A stretch of DNA of 64,000 nucleotides, taken from the NCBI RefSeq assembly GCF_000972845.2, contig NC_040028.1, forward strand, positions 8,648,052-8,712,051. The letters are read 5' to 3'. The first letter of the stretch is position 1; every line of letters begins with the position of its first letter. The stretch is from Larimichthys crocea. Taxonomy: Eukaryota; Chordata; Actinopteri; Sciaenidae. Below, in pieces: positions 36,106 to 51,013 of this stretch. The translations under genes were made by a program, and so were the position numbers. Below the pieces are notes generated by a model, which had not been told where the DNA came from, searched no databases, and saw nothing but the letters and a program-made list of their open reading frames with translations.

Positions 36106-39100
36106 GATTTGAGCTAGCTGTTAATGGTCAGTAAATACCATATAACCTTATTACTGTTTCAAAAGGTAATGAGTAATTGATAACATTTAGCAAGTAATGA
36201 GCCTGACACTGATTAATTGGTGCATATTTGTGCTGATTATATTCACTCAAAGAGAATTTGTAGTTACTGTCCTGTTATTTTACTACATATATTCATGTGG
36301 TGGAACTGTCCAGGGTTTTTTTTTTCTTTTTTTTTGCTGCACTATGAAAAACTGTTCTTCATTTATCCAGTTCCAAAGTGTATAGCTCTGCAAAAATAAT
36401 GGCTTCTCATTTTATATATGACAATTAAAAAGGCCTGGTTCAGCATTAGTGAGCCTCAGTGACAGGATGTGTTCAGCGTAAAACGTCTTGGGTATCGTGA
36501 TGAAAACTCCTGCACTGCTTTGTAGCTACAGTTATGGTGTATTTAGCAACAGCCAAGAACCACTCTCTATTTTTTTTTTCAGCAATTAAGCAGCATCAGT
36601 CACTGTCAGAAAAATGGACCTGAATGGTAAGCACTCCATTAGCGGAATTACAGCAGCTTCAGAGTGCTGCAGAGAGAGACGAGGAAACGAGGGAAGTTAA
36701 TGAAGGCCAATTGCTAATCCATCAATTGTGATATGCCTTTTGCTGGAAACACTCCTTGTGTGGAATGAAGCAGATTAAAACAAAAAAAAACATCCTGAAA
36801 CCTATAGGTGTAAATAATGAATAGTTAGCATATACAAGTGGATAAGGGCAGAAACAGCAATTACAGTGTGAGCCTCAGATGGGCTGAATGGAAGACTGCG
36901 TCTGAGGCCTCTATGTTACAACAACACCACACTGTCTGTTTGAGTTAGGTGGCGGTATAAAGTGGGGGTTTATTACTGGAGAGAAAAAACTGCTTTCTAA
37001 ATATTAGACTATGTCCATATGATGTAGTTAAATTTGAATATGCATCTTCAGTCTTCAGTTCTACCACCAGAAATGAGAGACTATCACATGTCGTACCATC
37101 AGTAAGCCACAGTATATCTTAACCATGATGACAAAACAAAACAAAGGGAAACACTCCCTGTGTGGACTTTTTATGCATATTTTCTCATACAGTATGTACT
37201 GTGTATAGGTGTTAAGGTTTATTAATCATTAAGTTATGTTTTCACTGTCTTGGAACACACCATTTCTAAACATAATAAATCTGGCAGATTTTCTTCTTGT
37301 TGCTGCAAATGCAGTTTAGTGACATTAATGTCCAAACAATGTGGTTTTCAGGATTGCTAGCATGAAAACAGTTCGCCTGAGCATCTTCTGCCATCAGGTT
37401 TGGGCAACTAAGATTAGAGAAAGAAGAAATAATAGAAATCAGGAAACAAAAGAGAGAAAATGTTACAAACTGGTTTCAAAGTCTGACACTTGAATGCTTA
37501 CCTGACCCATCCAGTGGTTTTCTGGTAGTATAAAACACTACACACTACATTGCTTGGTCATTATTCACAGAATACAATAAAAATAACTAATGCTGTTGTT
37601 TTAATGAGGACAAGTCTCCCATTATTGCTTTGAAACTGTCACAACTGAACAGTGTCATCTCACCCTGATTATCAGTTGACTTTTCTTTTGTCATTCAACC
37701 CTATGCTGTCAACGTACTTTGGTGATTGTTGATAGCCACAGAGAAACTAAACAAATCCCTTATGTGAAGTCAGAGGAGACCATATACTCTGGCAACCTGG
37801 CTAAAATCAGGTTAGTGAGGTCAAAGGTGCAGGGACTTGCAAGTGATAAGTAGCTCAGCTCACCTTAAGGCCCTGGATAAGCAGTCCTGTTGAGCTCAAC
37901 AGCCTTGACACCTCAAGTCAAACAAATGAAACTAAAGGCTGTGATGGCGTTTTCCAATCACGCTCTGTAACCTCCATCATTACTCACCCTGAAAGCTCCT
38001 TTAACACGTAATACCTTTCTGTTTTTCCGGTGCTTTGTTGGCATCATATACACATTTCCAGGGGAATTCTCATATTCTTCTGTCAGTGCATCTCCCCTGT
38101 GTGAGCTGATCAAGATGAACTGCTGTGTGCAGCCTAAATTCAATCCAGCGAGACCCAGACATCAATAATATATTAGTGGAGCAGTTAGCAGGCTAAAGAT
38201 ATCAGTATTGATCTCCTACTTAGATTCAGCTTGTTTGGACTAGGAGACAAATAGCCTCTCCGCCTCTCTCGAGGAACCCATTTAATTTTTACAGAAAGGG
38301 TTTCTCTACAGTGCTACTGCATCTCTGCTGCTGATGTCATTCACATACTGTATGTGACGCGAACAAAGATTCGATATAGGAATATAAACTGTTATTAACT
38401 CCATTCATGTTATTGCAGAATGTTTTACTCATTCATTATCATTTCTATCGCATGGTCTGACTGATGGCCAAAGTGAAGACTTGGACATGTTCATGTTCAG
38501 ACTCGTTTATAAGTTCAAAATGCCATGACTGGAATTTTCCATCAGATTGATGGAAAGCACTTTCTCCAGATCTGTGAGTATGGCCTGCCTTCTAAATTAA
38601 GAAGAGGGCAATCAATTCCCTCTCTCCGTCTCTCTCCGCTGTTGTTTTCTTTTATACTGGGTCTTTGTCCAATGAATCAATGCAAGGGGGACATTTTAGT
38701 TGCCTGAAATACTGGAGAACCTGCAAAGAAGCCTCCTCGATCAAGGTTGCATGCTAATTGTGACATTTACTACACATTCTGTCTGTGCATCATGCCTCTC
38801 GCTCTTTCAGCAGGCAATTTATAAAACTTTGTTTTCATATTGTACAAAAATATCAAACAATGAGACGATAAACCTCTTTGATATGTGTTTATTCTGGATT
38901 TTAGTCATGTATTTGTGCAGAGTATTTTTTATGAATAACAGGAAGTTCTAAATGAAAAGTGTAAATTAGTTTTGTGCATAATTCAAAATGACACTGTGTT
39001 GAAATCTAATAGTTACAATTATAAAGCAACAAAGGTCCTTTGTTTCCTCTAATGGCGGGGCCTGACGTCATGTGGGTCACTTTGTCTGTTTGTCCAATTC

Positions 39101-42100
39101 TTTTGTTCAAACCATTCTAACATGGTAGCAAGACTTTCAATAAATTGGGTTCATTTGTAGAACTAAGGGGTTTCATCTTTTTACTATCTGAACTTTTGCA
39201 TATTGCCAGCACAAGCCTAAGATTTGTAAGAAAAAAATGCAAAGAGCATATAGTGATAAAAATTTCAGCTGAGATTTCTGCACTGGCAGATACTTCCGCA
39301 TGTTGTCAGTCACCAGGGCTAAACAAATGAATACCTCCTCACTGCAGACTGGCTGCTTGTTCAACAATAATGTCTTATTTTCTATTACAACACGTATTAA
39401 ATACAAATAATGTGCAACATATGTGTTAAGTAAAGATTAATGATTACTAATTTCATCCACTGCTGAGTAATTAGTAATGTAATTACTTTTCAAATGAGTA
39501 ATTAAGTACATTTTTATAGCAACTTCCAACGCTGCTTATGTGGATGAAATACTGTAAATGCGGGTGTATAGATAATATGTAGACTGTATACTGTTTTACT
39601 GTGTCCTTCTCAGTCAGTGATGGTCATGCAAATGATGTGCCACTGCATCAGCATCCCTTCTGGGTCAGCCTTTGTATCTAGAACTAGACACTCCAAAACT
39701 TGTCTCAGTGTGTGTGTTGTTTAGTTTCATCAATGTCTTCAGGGCTTTATCCACTTAGCTCTCCACTCTCACTGCCCCAAACCAAAATGCAAGTCCATCG
39801 TGACCTGTGACACAGATGATGCACTTTACTTACTTAAGAAAGTCAGCACATAAAAACATGCGCAGACAGAGAAGAGCTGCGGTGTTTTGCAGCACAAAAC
39901 ACAGACATCTTCTACAGTCGTGATGTATATTGAACAAAGCATCTTTGTCTTTCTGAATATTTTAAAATCATTTAAGCAGAAACTCAGAGTTCAGGAAGAG
40001 TTTACCCACCCTGACATCCCGGCATAAACTAATACAGGCATGAATGCAAACACAGTCGTAACTCTACAATTGTATTAAAGAAAGAATAAGAATGTGAATC
40101 TTAAACAATGCAATTTACATTTTATTGATCTCAATTTAAGAGCCATTCCTCTGCATTTGGGAAGGGTGTCCCAATCCGTAACAGCGGCATTAAATTGGTA
40201 AATGGATTAGCTCATGTTAGATTTAATTATCTTTCCCCATTCAGAACAGGTAATCTGATTATCCAATGCTGCTTCCTGTACGGAGGAGAGGGAGACATGA
40301 ATCACAAATACAGCAGGGGTACCGAAAGTACAAAACAGTTGTTTGTGAAATATACGACCAAATTTCATCTTTATTTTGTCAATTACACTAAGTACATAAC
40401 AATATTAGTGAATACACCTACATCGAACATAATTCTGCATTAATTACTGATGCTCATTTCATTTTTTCATGCCAACAGTCCAAATAGTGCATCCAAAGTT
40501 GCACATTGGCTTTTTTTCCCCACATAAACAGGGACACTTTCCCCCCTGGTAGATGTTTAGAGTAATTACATTATTACTCAAAGGACACATAAATATTCCC
40601 TTGTTGACTGAACTTTCTGAGCCTGAGACAGCACTGAATCAACAGGCCTTTTGTAACTTCTGGAAAAATATCTTCATAAAATAGAAACCCTGCAGAAATG
40701 CACCTTTAGATTCTCTTTCTTTAAGGATATTATTTTCAGTGCTGTAATAAGACTCTGTACAGTACACGCAAGGCTGATCAAAGGCAGTCTAATGGCAATA
40801 TAGTGTTGGATTAATTATTAATTAATTAAAAAATAATAATGATATTGTGACATTAACACACATTTTGGATGTTGTCATCCATCAACAAAATCTCACTTCA
40901 AAGTTTACTGACAACAATAACTGAGAGTTGCCCAACACAGCAAAACCACAGCCATTCCTTTTACATATTTTCCATTAGTTTGGTATGTTGAAATACAAGT
41001 TAAATATGAGCTTCACAGGCCATTGTTTTATAGAGAGACCACAACAGAACCATGATGCGTGTTTTTGTATATTTGGTCAATAACAAAGCAGTATTTTGTG
41101 CGATTTGGCACAACTACAGTTTAATAGAGCAGTTGAGTTATACTCTGCTGTCATATTTGTTGAAATTTGTTAAAATAGCTAAATATCAAGTCAATGCAAC
41201 AACTCAGCTAACATCAATGAATAAAAAGAGGCCCAGCTCGGCTTCTGTCTTTTAGCCTTTTATTTTATGCAACACCCACCAACAATTAAAGGCCAGTCCA
41301 AGATGTACTCTTGTAGAAATTTGTTCAGTCACTCTCTTTTGGCTTTTTCTGTGCTTCCTCTGTTAACGTGTCCTTGACTCTGCCATGATGTCTGTACTTC
41401 TCTGCCTTACTCTTGCTTTTTTTGCTGTGTGTCTTTCAAAGAAAGATAACTCCAGTTTGACCATCTCGAGTCATCTTTGCTGTTCAAAGACTGCTGCATG
41501 TCTTTAAAATCTTTATTTTGTCGTGTCAGGATGGTAAAATATCTAAACCTGTATTCATTGGAATGAATGCATCTTTCTGCCCGGTTACAAGCACTGACTC
41601 ACAGTGGAAAGATGACTTACCGGAGAAACAGACTCTGAGAACTATCTTCACTAATGTAACCTTCCAGCTTTCTTAGGAGGGTGTTGTCCCCCCGGCTGTG
41701 TCGCAGTGTATAGGATGACATTAATGTAGCAGTACGAAAACATCACAGTACTCAGTGCTCTACATCTTTACTGCCACAAGCTACACTCAGAACAAAACAT
41801 AAGAAAAAAAGAAATTAGACTATTTTTGTCTGTGAAAACATGCTTTTAAGTCGAAGCTTTTCAAGTATGTTGAACGTGTAATCACCCTCTCTATATCTAT
41901 ATATCTATGGAAACAGTGTGCTCTTCCTCTGCTGTGTACTATAATTAGGATTTGTTGTGCCACCAGACTCACGTTCTCTTGTTAATTAATCAATTATTAA
42001 TTGATTAGTTAATAAATAATGCGTCTGTTCAATTAGTGATTACTTATGGGACCATGGGACTCACCCGTACCCAACATGCTGTATTCTGTTGTGCTTGGGT

Positions 42101-42126
42101 TGTAGATGTCATGTTGTTTGGTTTGA

Positions 42127-42130
<4 letters not shown>
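36106..42130. other. Intergenic DNA, nothing recognised
   Basis: Six kilobases of mostly AT-rich DNA with poly-A/T runs (for example 36316-36334 and 36778-36790). No exon, known repeat or RNA gene could be supported. Confidence 0.4.

Positions 42131-42170
<40 letters not shown>
42131..42170 (+). repeat. (CA)n microsatellite
   Basis: Pure array of 20 CA units. A GT-rich array of the opposite sense lies about 180 bases downstream. Confidence 0.97.
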
Positions 42171-42173
<3 letters not shown>

Positions 42174-42353
42174 ATAACAGAGAAGAAGATGGCCAATATC
42201 CAGAGACATGCGCAACCATTCCCCTTGATTCATGAGAGATGTAAAACTGGAAAAAATAATCAAATAAATAACCAAGACTACCGTGGCCAACAAACACACA
42301 CAACAGCTCATCCATCTCTGTCCGCCTCTTTGGGTTGCCTCCTCAGCAGCTGT

Positions 42354-42414
42354 GTGCGTGTGTGTGTATGTGTGTGTTTGTGTGTGTGTGTGTATGTGTG
42401 TGTTTGTGTGACGA
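42354..42414 (+). repeat. (GT)n microsatellite, interrupted
   Basis: GTGTGTAT/GTGTTT-interrupted array. With 42131-42170 it forms an inverted pair able to fold back. Confidence 0.95.
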
Positions 42415-42959
42415 TGGGGGATATTGGCAAGCTCAACCTCGCTCCTATCATATGTCATCTTTAAATGACAGTGTCGTAAAGCATTACGGAGAACAGAGTG
42501 GAGGACAGGGGGGCCTGCCAGGGCTTTGTTAGCCAGATAAATGTTTCTGCCCTGTTAGCCTGTTAGCCAGCAGCTGGTATCACTTCTAATCAGAAACACA
42601 TCCTGCCTGCTGCAACAGGTGCCCTGCAGCTGGGGGAGGATAAAAAAAAAAATTAATGAATACAGATACAGTTTGACTGATATCAAAGCTGATTGTGCTG
42701 GTTGCAAATGTTGTATTTTACTTCATTCTATTCTAAATTTGACTGTTCCTCCAATTTCAGCTCAATCTAAAGACTTAAAGGAACAGTTCAACATTTTAGG
42801 CATTAATCATTCACTAATAATCTACGAGGACTGGAATCAGCTGACCTGGCTGGTTGCCTGGCAACCTCATAGTGATGACAAGGCTCCAGGAAGTCAGTGC
42901 GCTTTGCCCACAAATAGCTACAGCATGTAACTCCCGAGTGGCAACCTCTGTGGTTTTGA

Positions 42960-43290
42960 AGTGAAGCCAACGCAGATGTGCCAAAAACTGCAGTTTCTCA
43001 AACGTCCACTTGAGGCTGGTTCCAGAACGAGTCAATCTTCATAAGTCCCCATGTTAACTTCACAGCAAAAATAAACATGTTTACAGCCCGGTACAAAAAC
43101 CCCCAAAACGTTTTGGTCTCTATAGCTAATTTCCCCGTTCAAGACAACAGTACTGAGGGTGATTTTTTATATAACTCATCCAGGCTTCATTCAGCTCATC
43201 TCAGGCCCACAGACGATCCACATCTTTGCCATATTTAGATTAGCCAGGAGGCAGCGGAGACAGGACTGCTAAGATGGCAGTATGTATGTA
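42960..43290 (+). repeat. Four-copy dispersed repeat, copy 3
   Basis: 'ctgcagtttctcaaacgtcc', 'aataaacatgtttacagccc', 'ggtctctatagctaattt' and 'tttagattagccaggaggca' match 35630-36105 in the same order, with an internal deletion near 43190. Confidence 0.88.
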
Positions 43291-43399
43291 ATGTTTTTAA
43301 TCTCTTACTTTCATAAAAGCCCTTCTAGAGAGTGCTGAAAATTATCATCAGCTGTAAACAATTATGATATTATGCAATGGATTCCTGTTTTCAGTGTCT

Positions 43400-43600
43400 A
43401 TGTATACTGTATCCCCAGGTGCTGGTAGTTAAAGTCAAACTGTCAGACAAATCTGTTCCCCTTTGATTTAGATCTCTATGCTAAGCTAAGCTTACTACCT
43501 CATGCTTCTAGCTCCATACAGTATGTAGCATATAGACATGACAGTGATATCAATCTTCTTAACTATAACTCTATTCCCCAAAACGTCGAGCCATCTCTTT
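43400..43600 (-). repeat. Second dispersed repeat family, copy A
   Basis: Contains 'tatgctaagctaagctta', 'gacagtgatatcaatcttct' and 'ccccaaaacgtcgagccatc'. These are hallmarks, in reverse sense, of a common fish repeat whose other copy in the window lies at 47388-47640. Confidence 0.65.
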
Positions 43601-44338
43601 AAAATATTGCTCATGATGCATTACGCTATAGATAAAACACATTAGGTCTGCAATAACTACATTTTTGGCCACTTTGGGGCAGAAACAAGTCATGAACACA
43701 GCATTGCCATATCATACCTTTTTATGATAATTCTCTGTGGGTTCATAAATAGGAATGACCCCTTTCACTGCAAGTAGTGAACGTGATTCACTGTTAATGC
43801 AGAAATATAGATTAAAGCCACTTTGAGCGCATAGAAGATGAAATATCATGTACAGTATAGCATGAGGAACATCAGCAGGGTGGAGATAACTTTCTCAAGC
43901 AGGCCATTACTGATTCCTTACTTCTTCCGCTTCACAACAACATTTCCTTGTTTGGATTCATGTATGGTTGAACTAACCAAAAAAACAAATCAAAAGCTGG
44001 GACTTGAAGAATGAGGTAAACGTGATGGAACCAAAGAAGTAGACATGTAAATATGTAAATAATAAATGTGTAACATAAATAGTAAATTAACTCAAATATA
44101 AATGATTATATTATATATTTACATCTTCTTTCAAATATATGAATTAACTTCACTTCTAAACCATACAAATACATTAAATGTGAAATGAATTCAGGGAGTT
44201 TATGTAGTAAAAAGACTAATCCTTATAAATCAGAGGGGGAGGGGTGAAGTAGCCTCTTCTTTCTAAAATGGTACAACCAGGAATTTTTACATAAACCTCT
44301 CAATTGTGATAAATAATTGTGATAAATAATTTGTGGAT

Positions 44339-44424
44339 GTGAGTGAACATGTCTTTGAGCATCATTTCACCTGTCAGCTCTGTGAGTGAACATGTCTTTG
44401 AGCATCATTTCACCTGTCAGCTCT
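44339..44424 (+). repeat. 43-bp perfect tandem duplication
   Basis: A 43-base unit starting 'gtgagtgaacatgtctttga' occurs twice back to back with no mismatch (44339-44381 and 44382-44424). Confidence 0.97.
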
Positions 44425-46972
44425 CATCTTTTTTATCTCAGTCTTGAATGTTTCTTTTACCTTTTTCTTCATTTTAAAGAGAAACAGGCATCTCAACTCG
44501 TTCGGTACCTGCTGCTGGAGAAAGCCAGATGTGCAGCAGCCAGCGAAGCAGAAAGATTTATGCACACAAACATACATGCCTTGTTCATAGCACCGTATGA
44601 GTCTAATGTGGCTTCAAGGCTGCGGCTTCCTTCCCCCCAGTCAACATTCATTGTGAGCCCAGGCATTAACTGAATCACTCTGAAGGACTCCACCTCCACC
44701 CACCTCCCCCAAACTGTGGTGTAATATGATTTGTGCATCGAAGGTTATGTGGGTTCAGCTGATTACGTTAGCATTGCTGTGACAGGAGTCAGCGCCTGTC
44801 GGCTTTTAAACAAGGAAGAAAAGTGTGTTTTAGGCAGCTGTGTATGGAGGCGTTGAAGAGCGGAAACATTTATTTGTCATTGTAACCAACGTCACATATA
44901 AATAATAAGATAAACTGTTTACATTGTCCCAGGGGGAGGATGTGTTTTCACCTTAAACCTTAGATTTAATGACTGGCTGTCATATTAGAGCAGCTGAGTT
45001 TAATTCACAGCTTGCTCATTACAATGTTTTATTGTGAAATGGTAAATAGGTGTTGTAGGTAAAATATAGCTTTCGTTGAGGTTTATTCAGGGAACATTTA
45101 CTATATATTTTAAAGGGAACTTATATATAGCATTTCATACAGTTTGATGCAATCACGATCTCCTCTCCCCTCCCTTGGGCCTATTAAGGCCTAATTGGAG
45201 CCAAGCTACTTACCACTGATGGGATCAATACGAGAACCAACAGTGGACACACACCATTTTCATTACTTACCGCAGTTCGATACATAGGCAGCAACCGCAG
45301 CAATCAATGAGTGCAGCAGTAATAAGAAAGGCTGCAGAATCTGTCAAAATAAAGAGATGCAGATGATTTATATTTCATAATGTGGATGGGTCATTTTCCA
45401 TAAGTGAGACGAATAAAGCTGCAAAACTAAAGCTGACATTTTACTTAAAGAGCATTGCATTCTGTTAAATGGTGGCATACAGTGAATCCATATGAAAGTG
45501 GTAGCACAATTAAAAAAATTAAGATTATAATAAATAATTCATGGTAAAGCAGACATTTGTGAAATGTAGCAGTGTGTATGTGTGTGCACACACACAATGT
45601 TGTGTGAGGTGGTCTTTCCTCTCAGTGTTACATCGATAGGAAATCAATAGGTTCAGTGTATCAGTCAAATGCGGTCGGGCACACTGTCAATCACATCAAG
45701 TCATGATATATGTTGCTAGTCTCCTGGTGAATCTCTAAAAACAAAAACCTTTATTTTGCTGCCCTCGGAAAAAAAAAATCAAATTAGCAACAGATTAGAA
45801 AGAACTGATTTGGCTTCATACATAATCACACCTTGGGTTTAAATAATTTAAAAAAAAGACTTGATTGCTTCACTGGTATGATGATGGATGGAGGATAAAT
45901 TAAAGGAGCATTCTGTTCTGCTGCCAGATTTAATTTGAAGTAAAAATTAAGGCTTAAATTGAATACTGTGGAACGTGCTGCTCTTTTCAAGCCATCTAAG
46001 AAATAAAAAAAAAAGGATGTCAATAAGTACAAGAAAAGAGTCCCAGTGAGTCTGACAGCTGAAAGCTTGATATGTAACATAACAGACAAGAGCAGAAACA
46101 CACCAGACAGGCTTGTCAATACATCGCACACATAGTATGCACATGTGATTGTGAACATAAATGACAGCTGTGATGTTTGTGGTTTTGGGCATAATATAAT
46201 ATACTTTTAAAATATAGTTAATTTGTGTGTAAGTATTATATAAAGACACACTTCTGAGTTCTTAACTTGTCTCTGCAGTCTGAGCGGATGTCTGCTGATC
46301 AGCTGAGTGACTGAATTAACAAGTGCATGAGTCAGCATCACAGTGATGTTTGCAAATTTGGTCTGATGGGTGAGGGGATCCTGAGAAATGTGTCTGACAA
46401 ACTGTCCTGGGATGGACGAAGAGTATCACCTGTAGTTTCCATGATATAGTGCAAAACACACAAATAAATGTCTAAGTCTAAATGTTCCAGGTAGCAATGC
46501 ATGTATCAATACTGTAAAGAGCCTGTATGGACCCCTATGGAGTGCTGTAGCCAGATAATTAAACTGTTGTTCATTCTCAACCCTAGAAGACTGTGCTTAG
46601 AAGTAGCATGGGCTATAGAAACTAAATAAAGGATGTTGTATGTTAGGATGACTCAATTACAGCCATGAGATGTTTCCCATGGCTTATTATCCAACCTGAC
46701 ACCATACCTGTCCAATGGTATTGTCCAGAGTACGTCCAGATCACAGACCACAGGCGTAATTTCATTACACCCTCGGAGGAAGAGGTATATGAGACATTAT
46801 CAGTGGTTATAATGACGCAGAGCCTAATAAGGATGTTTACAATACTCTTATTGACTTAGATGAAATGCTTTCTAATTTTAGAAATCTGCAAGTGTTATGA
46901 GCGAGAAATGTTACAAAATATTAGGTATAATATCTGTCTTCTTTAAACCACCAGGGATAGTGTTTAACTAAG
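44425..46972. other. Intergenic DNA, nothing recognised
   Basis: Short ORFs only; 44386-44673 overlaps the 43-bp duplication and shows no family resemblance. Confidence 0.4.
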
Positions 46973-47032
<60 letters not shown>

Positions 47033-47036
47033 GTCT
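46973..47036 (+). repeat. (CT)n microsatellite, GT-interrupted
   Basis: Polypyrimidine CT array with a few G interruptions. Confidence 0.95.
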
Positions 47037-47387
47037 TTCTGCGTATTTGTTGTGCCTAACTGTCTAATATGAAACCCACTTGAGACTGAAAGCAGACTGC
47101 TATCGACACAGACCTGAGCTCGTTTGAAAGACAAAAGAACAAAGAAAAACTGAAGCGTCTCTCTCAGCACCACAGTGATGACTGAAATGTCTGTCAAAGC
47201 CCAGGTGGAATGGAAATCAAGCTTCTGTGAACAACCCTGTAGAAAGGAAGCAATAATGGAAAGAAATATGGATGATGATACAGCTCATGAGTGGAGATCT
47301 GTCCAGCTGTGTCACAAACTACAGTATTTAATAAAATGGAGAACTTCAGCGCTTAAATATGCATTTTATATACTGATTTTCAGGTTA

Positions 47388-47640
47388 AAGAAATAGTTTG
47401 ATGCTTGTTTGCTTTCTTGATGGGAACTAGATGACAAAATTGATACCACTCACTTAATAATCTGGTAAAAACGTATCTATAATCATCAGTTTAGCTCAAT
47501 ATAAAGTCTGGAAACAGACACAGCTAACCTGTCTCTGACTGAAGGTAAGAATATCCACCTACAAAGCTATGTGGCTTATTTCTGCAGTTACATGATATCA
47601 TTCGGACACTAATTAGAAGCTGCTGTGGCAGAAAAACATT
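47388..47640 (+). repeat. Second dispersed repeat family, copy B
   Basis: 'atagtttgatgcttgtttgc', 'aaattgataccactcac' and 'aagtctggaaacagacacag' match, in opposite orientation and diverged, the family seen at 43400-43600. Confidence 0.6.
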
Positions 47641-50298
47641 AGCCTCAGAGTTGGCAATTCAGTTAATTAAAAAAAGCAGCTATAAATAAATTGTTTGTTT
47701 GTTTATTTATTTAGTGATTCTGTGATGACATTTTGAGCATCCCACATTTTTATAACAATAATTTGATATAGTAGGTAATGTGTTTGGCAACTTATTTGAG
47801 AAAAGAGCTTTCACAATTTATGTGGGAAAGTTGGTGCAACCGAGTCAGTCCTCCCTGTCGACTCTTGATGGTGTCTATGTGATGTGAGCAACATGCTTCA
47901 TCTCCCTCAGAACAAAATCTTAGGGCCTCCATAAGATTGTAAGTTTGTAAAGCTGGGAACGCTTTGCTGGCGAAGACATTTGTATATTTACAGTGGGAAC
48001 CGGGTTGAAACCCATGGGAAAAAAAATCCTAGATATCAATGTAATGATGTATATTTCTGGTTCCAATTATTGATGACATCTTAAAATATCTACAATAGAA
48101 AGCTTGGGACTTTATTTTCCATGTTTTGATACACTTGGAATGATTTTAAAATGACAGTACAGACGTTTGCTTGCAGAACAACAGTCTCTGTTTGTTACGG
48201 TGCTATAATATTCTTGCTGTAGCTCTGGCTATAATAAATCCTCCAATAATTTATGTTCCTGTCTACAGTATTGCCAGCATTAATAAAATGTACCCTGGGG
48301 ACAGGGTGGCTGTGTGTGTATGCGATGAAAAATAAATTGACTACAAAAAGGGAGTTACACAAGCAAAGAGGCAAACACTGATGGTCTTATTATGTAACAT
48401 GGTAACAACGTAGAAACTGCACATCAATCAGCAGACAGTATTCCTATTCCTTACGAACAGGTTGTAACATAACTTAAAAAATCTGTAACTTTTTTTTCGG
48501 ATGCCCAACTACTACTGTGGTAGTAACCTGCAACATCGCTAAGTTCATTATTCCTAAACACTATCTGAGTGGATATGTTATAGCTTCCCAAATAAACAAT
48601 AACCAGCATGATCAATAATTTGACATTTTGAAGAAACCCTAGTTTTAGTCCTCATGATATGAGATCAGTTCTTATGTGATAAAGGACAGATGCAAGGACA
48701 TGTCTGGTAGGTGGGTGGAGACTCTCAGTCCAGCCCATCCCTCATATGAGCTAAGGGTGCAACAGTAGATGTCTGGCCTGTCCATTCATTTCTGCCTCCT
48801 TCCTTTTTTTCCTCCTCTATTCTGAGAAGTGCAGCACTTAGTTTAATGTGAATAATGATGATGACTGTTTTCCAGGCTGGCCATAATCTGCCGTAAATGG
48901 GCCAAGATTTATTGCTATGAATTTCATCACTAACACCTCTCTTTCTTCTTTAGCTTTAGTCTTTGTTCCGTCTTCATTAAAAGTCTTATTATTCAGGTGT
49001 CTTGCTTATGTTTCCAGTGTTTCTATGCTGCATTCATGACTCTGTTTTCTGTCTGTCTCAGATGAGTTGACTCCAGTCTGCTTCATAGCCAAGACATCTA
49101 AATAAAGTAATTTTAGTAATATGCAGTGTACAGGTACTGAAGATGATTTACCCACAATTTCAATTAATTAAGGACAACATAAACCTGAGCTTTCAGTCAC
49201 TTCCAAGACTTCATTCTTACTCTTTTGCTCCTTCATTCACTCCCTTTGAGCTACGCCTCTTGGCTCTGAGCCATTCATACATTTTACCACCTCTTTCTAT
49301 TATCCTATCAGTCTAAAGTGCATGAGGGTGCCTTCTCTTATCCCTCACCGCCTCATAAAGAAGTATGGATAGCTTAAAAAAAGCACTCTTCTCTCTTTCC
49401 AATATTGGAGCCAATCTATATCTATCTACTGTTTTTAAACTGAAGTGGCAGCTTCCGTAGACTGATTTCTATCTTCCAAACCAGCATTTAATGGCCAAAA
49501 GAGTGGATCAAGCCTCTCAATCCGTCTACATACCTGATTTTTAATTCAACTTCAGAGCAGCCAGTCAGTGTTTTCATATGAAGGGATATGGCAGGCAAGA
49601 AAATCATTGAATTAAATTGTCTGAAGGCATAAAATATATATTATTAGGTATTCAAATTGTTTATTAAAAGCTTAAAGTAATTAAAATGTAGGATGATATG
49701 CAATTTATAAATAAAAGATATTAGGAATATTAAAGAGTATAATGTTTTGTCTCTTCCTCAGCACTTCAGCTGCCTTCCTGACTTTTTTTTTGTTATTTTA
49801 GAGAGAATAAATCATGATCTGCGCTGCAGGGCTGAATGTAAGTGTGAATTACATGCTACTAATGACGTTCAGGGAATTATCTGTCTTTTTTTAAACACAG
49901 AGGAAGCTTCAGCGAGGAAAAAGCTTGAGTCGTGAAGCCTGCAGCAAGACTGTAGGGTTGAGACAGATACTCATATAGATACATAGAGAGCGTTTCAAAT
50001 AAAAAGTGCTCACTGGACCAGCTGGGAGTTCAGTCAGAGGCTTGTGGCCATGAACCCGACAAACATCAGAGGTTTTTTGATGGATTATTTTGGAACCAAT
50101 GATTCATCAAACTTGAAAAACTCCACTCAGGATGAATAAGACCTGCAGTTTGCTTATTTGAACCTGTTATGGGGGCGTTCACACGATCAAGCGAAGCAAA
50201 GCTGCAGTATACGCTGCGCATGCTTGTACAACACAGTGCTTTACCTTTCTAGCTCACTGTGCTGGTAAGAGCCTCTGTCAAAGTGAGTAGCTATACCT
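47641..50298. other. Intergenic DNA, nothing recognised
   Basis: AT-rich DNA with no supported gene, known repeat or RNA. Confidence 0.4.
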
Positions 50299-50924
50299 AC
50301 ACTGTAAACCCGAACGTTCAAAGTAATTAAATAAATTAAGTAGTGTATACTCAAAGTTTAAATAAAGTTCTACTAACTTAATTATGTCAAGTTCATGTAA
50401 CATGTTCTTCCTTTTTGAGTAATTTAAACTAATATTATTTGATTAAATTCAACGATTTGTATATTAAGTAAGCATAACTTAAAAACATAACTTAAGCACA
50501 ACTTAATAGAATTAAGTAATTACATATATGGTAGTCTTCTATTGTTTCAAATAGGTAGGATTTAATAATAAACTTCATTTATTTAGCACATAGTAAAATA
50601 CAATAAAATCTCAAAGTGCTTCATCAGTAAAATTGATCATAAAAAATAAATTGCAATCATAATAAAACAACACTAGCAACAATTTGATTTGGGAAATGGT
50701 CTAGACATTAATGTAAGACATTAATGTAAAAATGTAGCCTATTTATTTTAATCGTTATGTCTTATCAGTTTAATGTAGCATATATATATATTTGATATAC
50801 ATTTTTATATATATAGTGTCGAGGGATCAATTTTTATTCCGATTCCCCCTCCGAAGCAGAAGGCGTCGCTCATGCGCCTGATACACTTTTTTTTTTTTTA
50901 CCGCTTTTTGAAAAAAAAAAAAGA

Positions 50925-51013
50925 AGAAGAAAAGGTTGGGCGCGAAAAGGAGCAACGGACGATTGACAACGAACGACGCGAAGCAGGAAAAGCATCACTG
51001 GACTTACTGTAAG
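50925..51013 (+). other. Leader exon candidate 1 of the element-borne gene
   Basis: GC-richer stretch with 'aggttgggcgcgaaaagg', ending at 'cactggacttact' followed by the donor GTAAGT (51009-51014). The same 24 bases around the donor recur at 52020-52045. A long T run and A run just upstream (50887-50932) could pair as a hairpin. Confidence 0.45.

Noticed and set aside
42033..42464. 141-142 codon frames on both strands with His-Thr or Cys-Val runs
   Set aside because: They are translated CA/GT microsatellites with no flanking coding signal.
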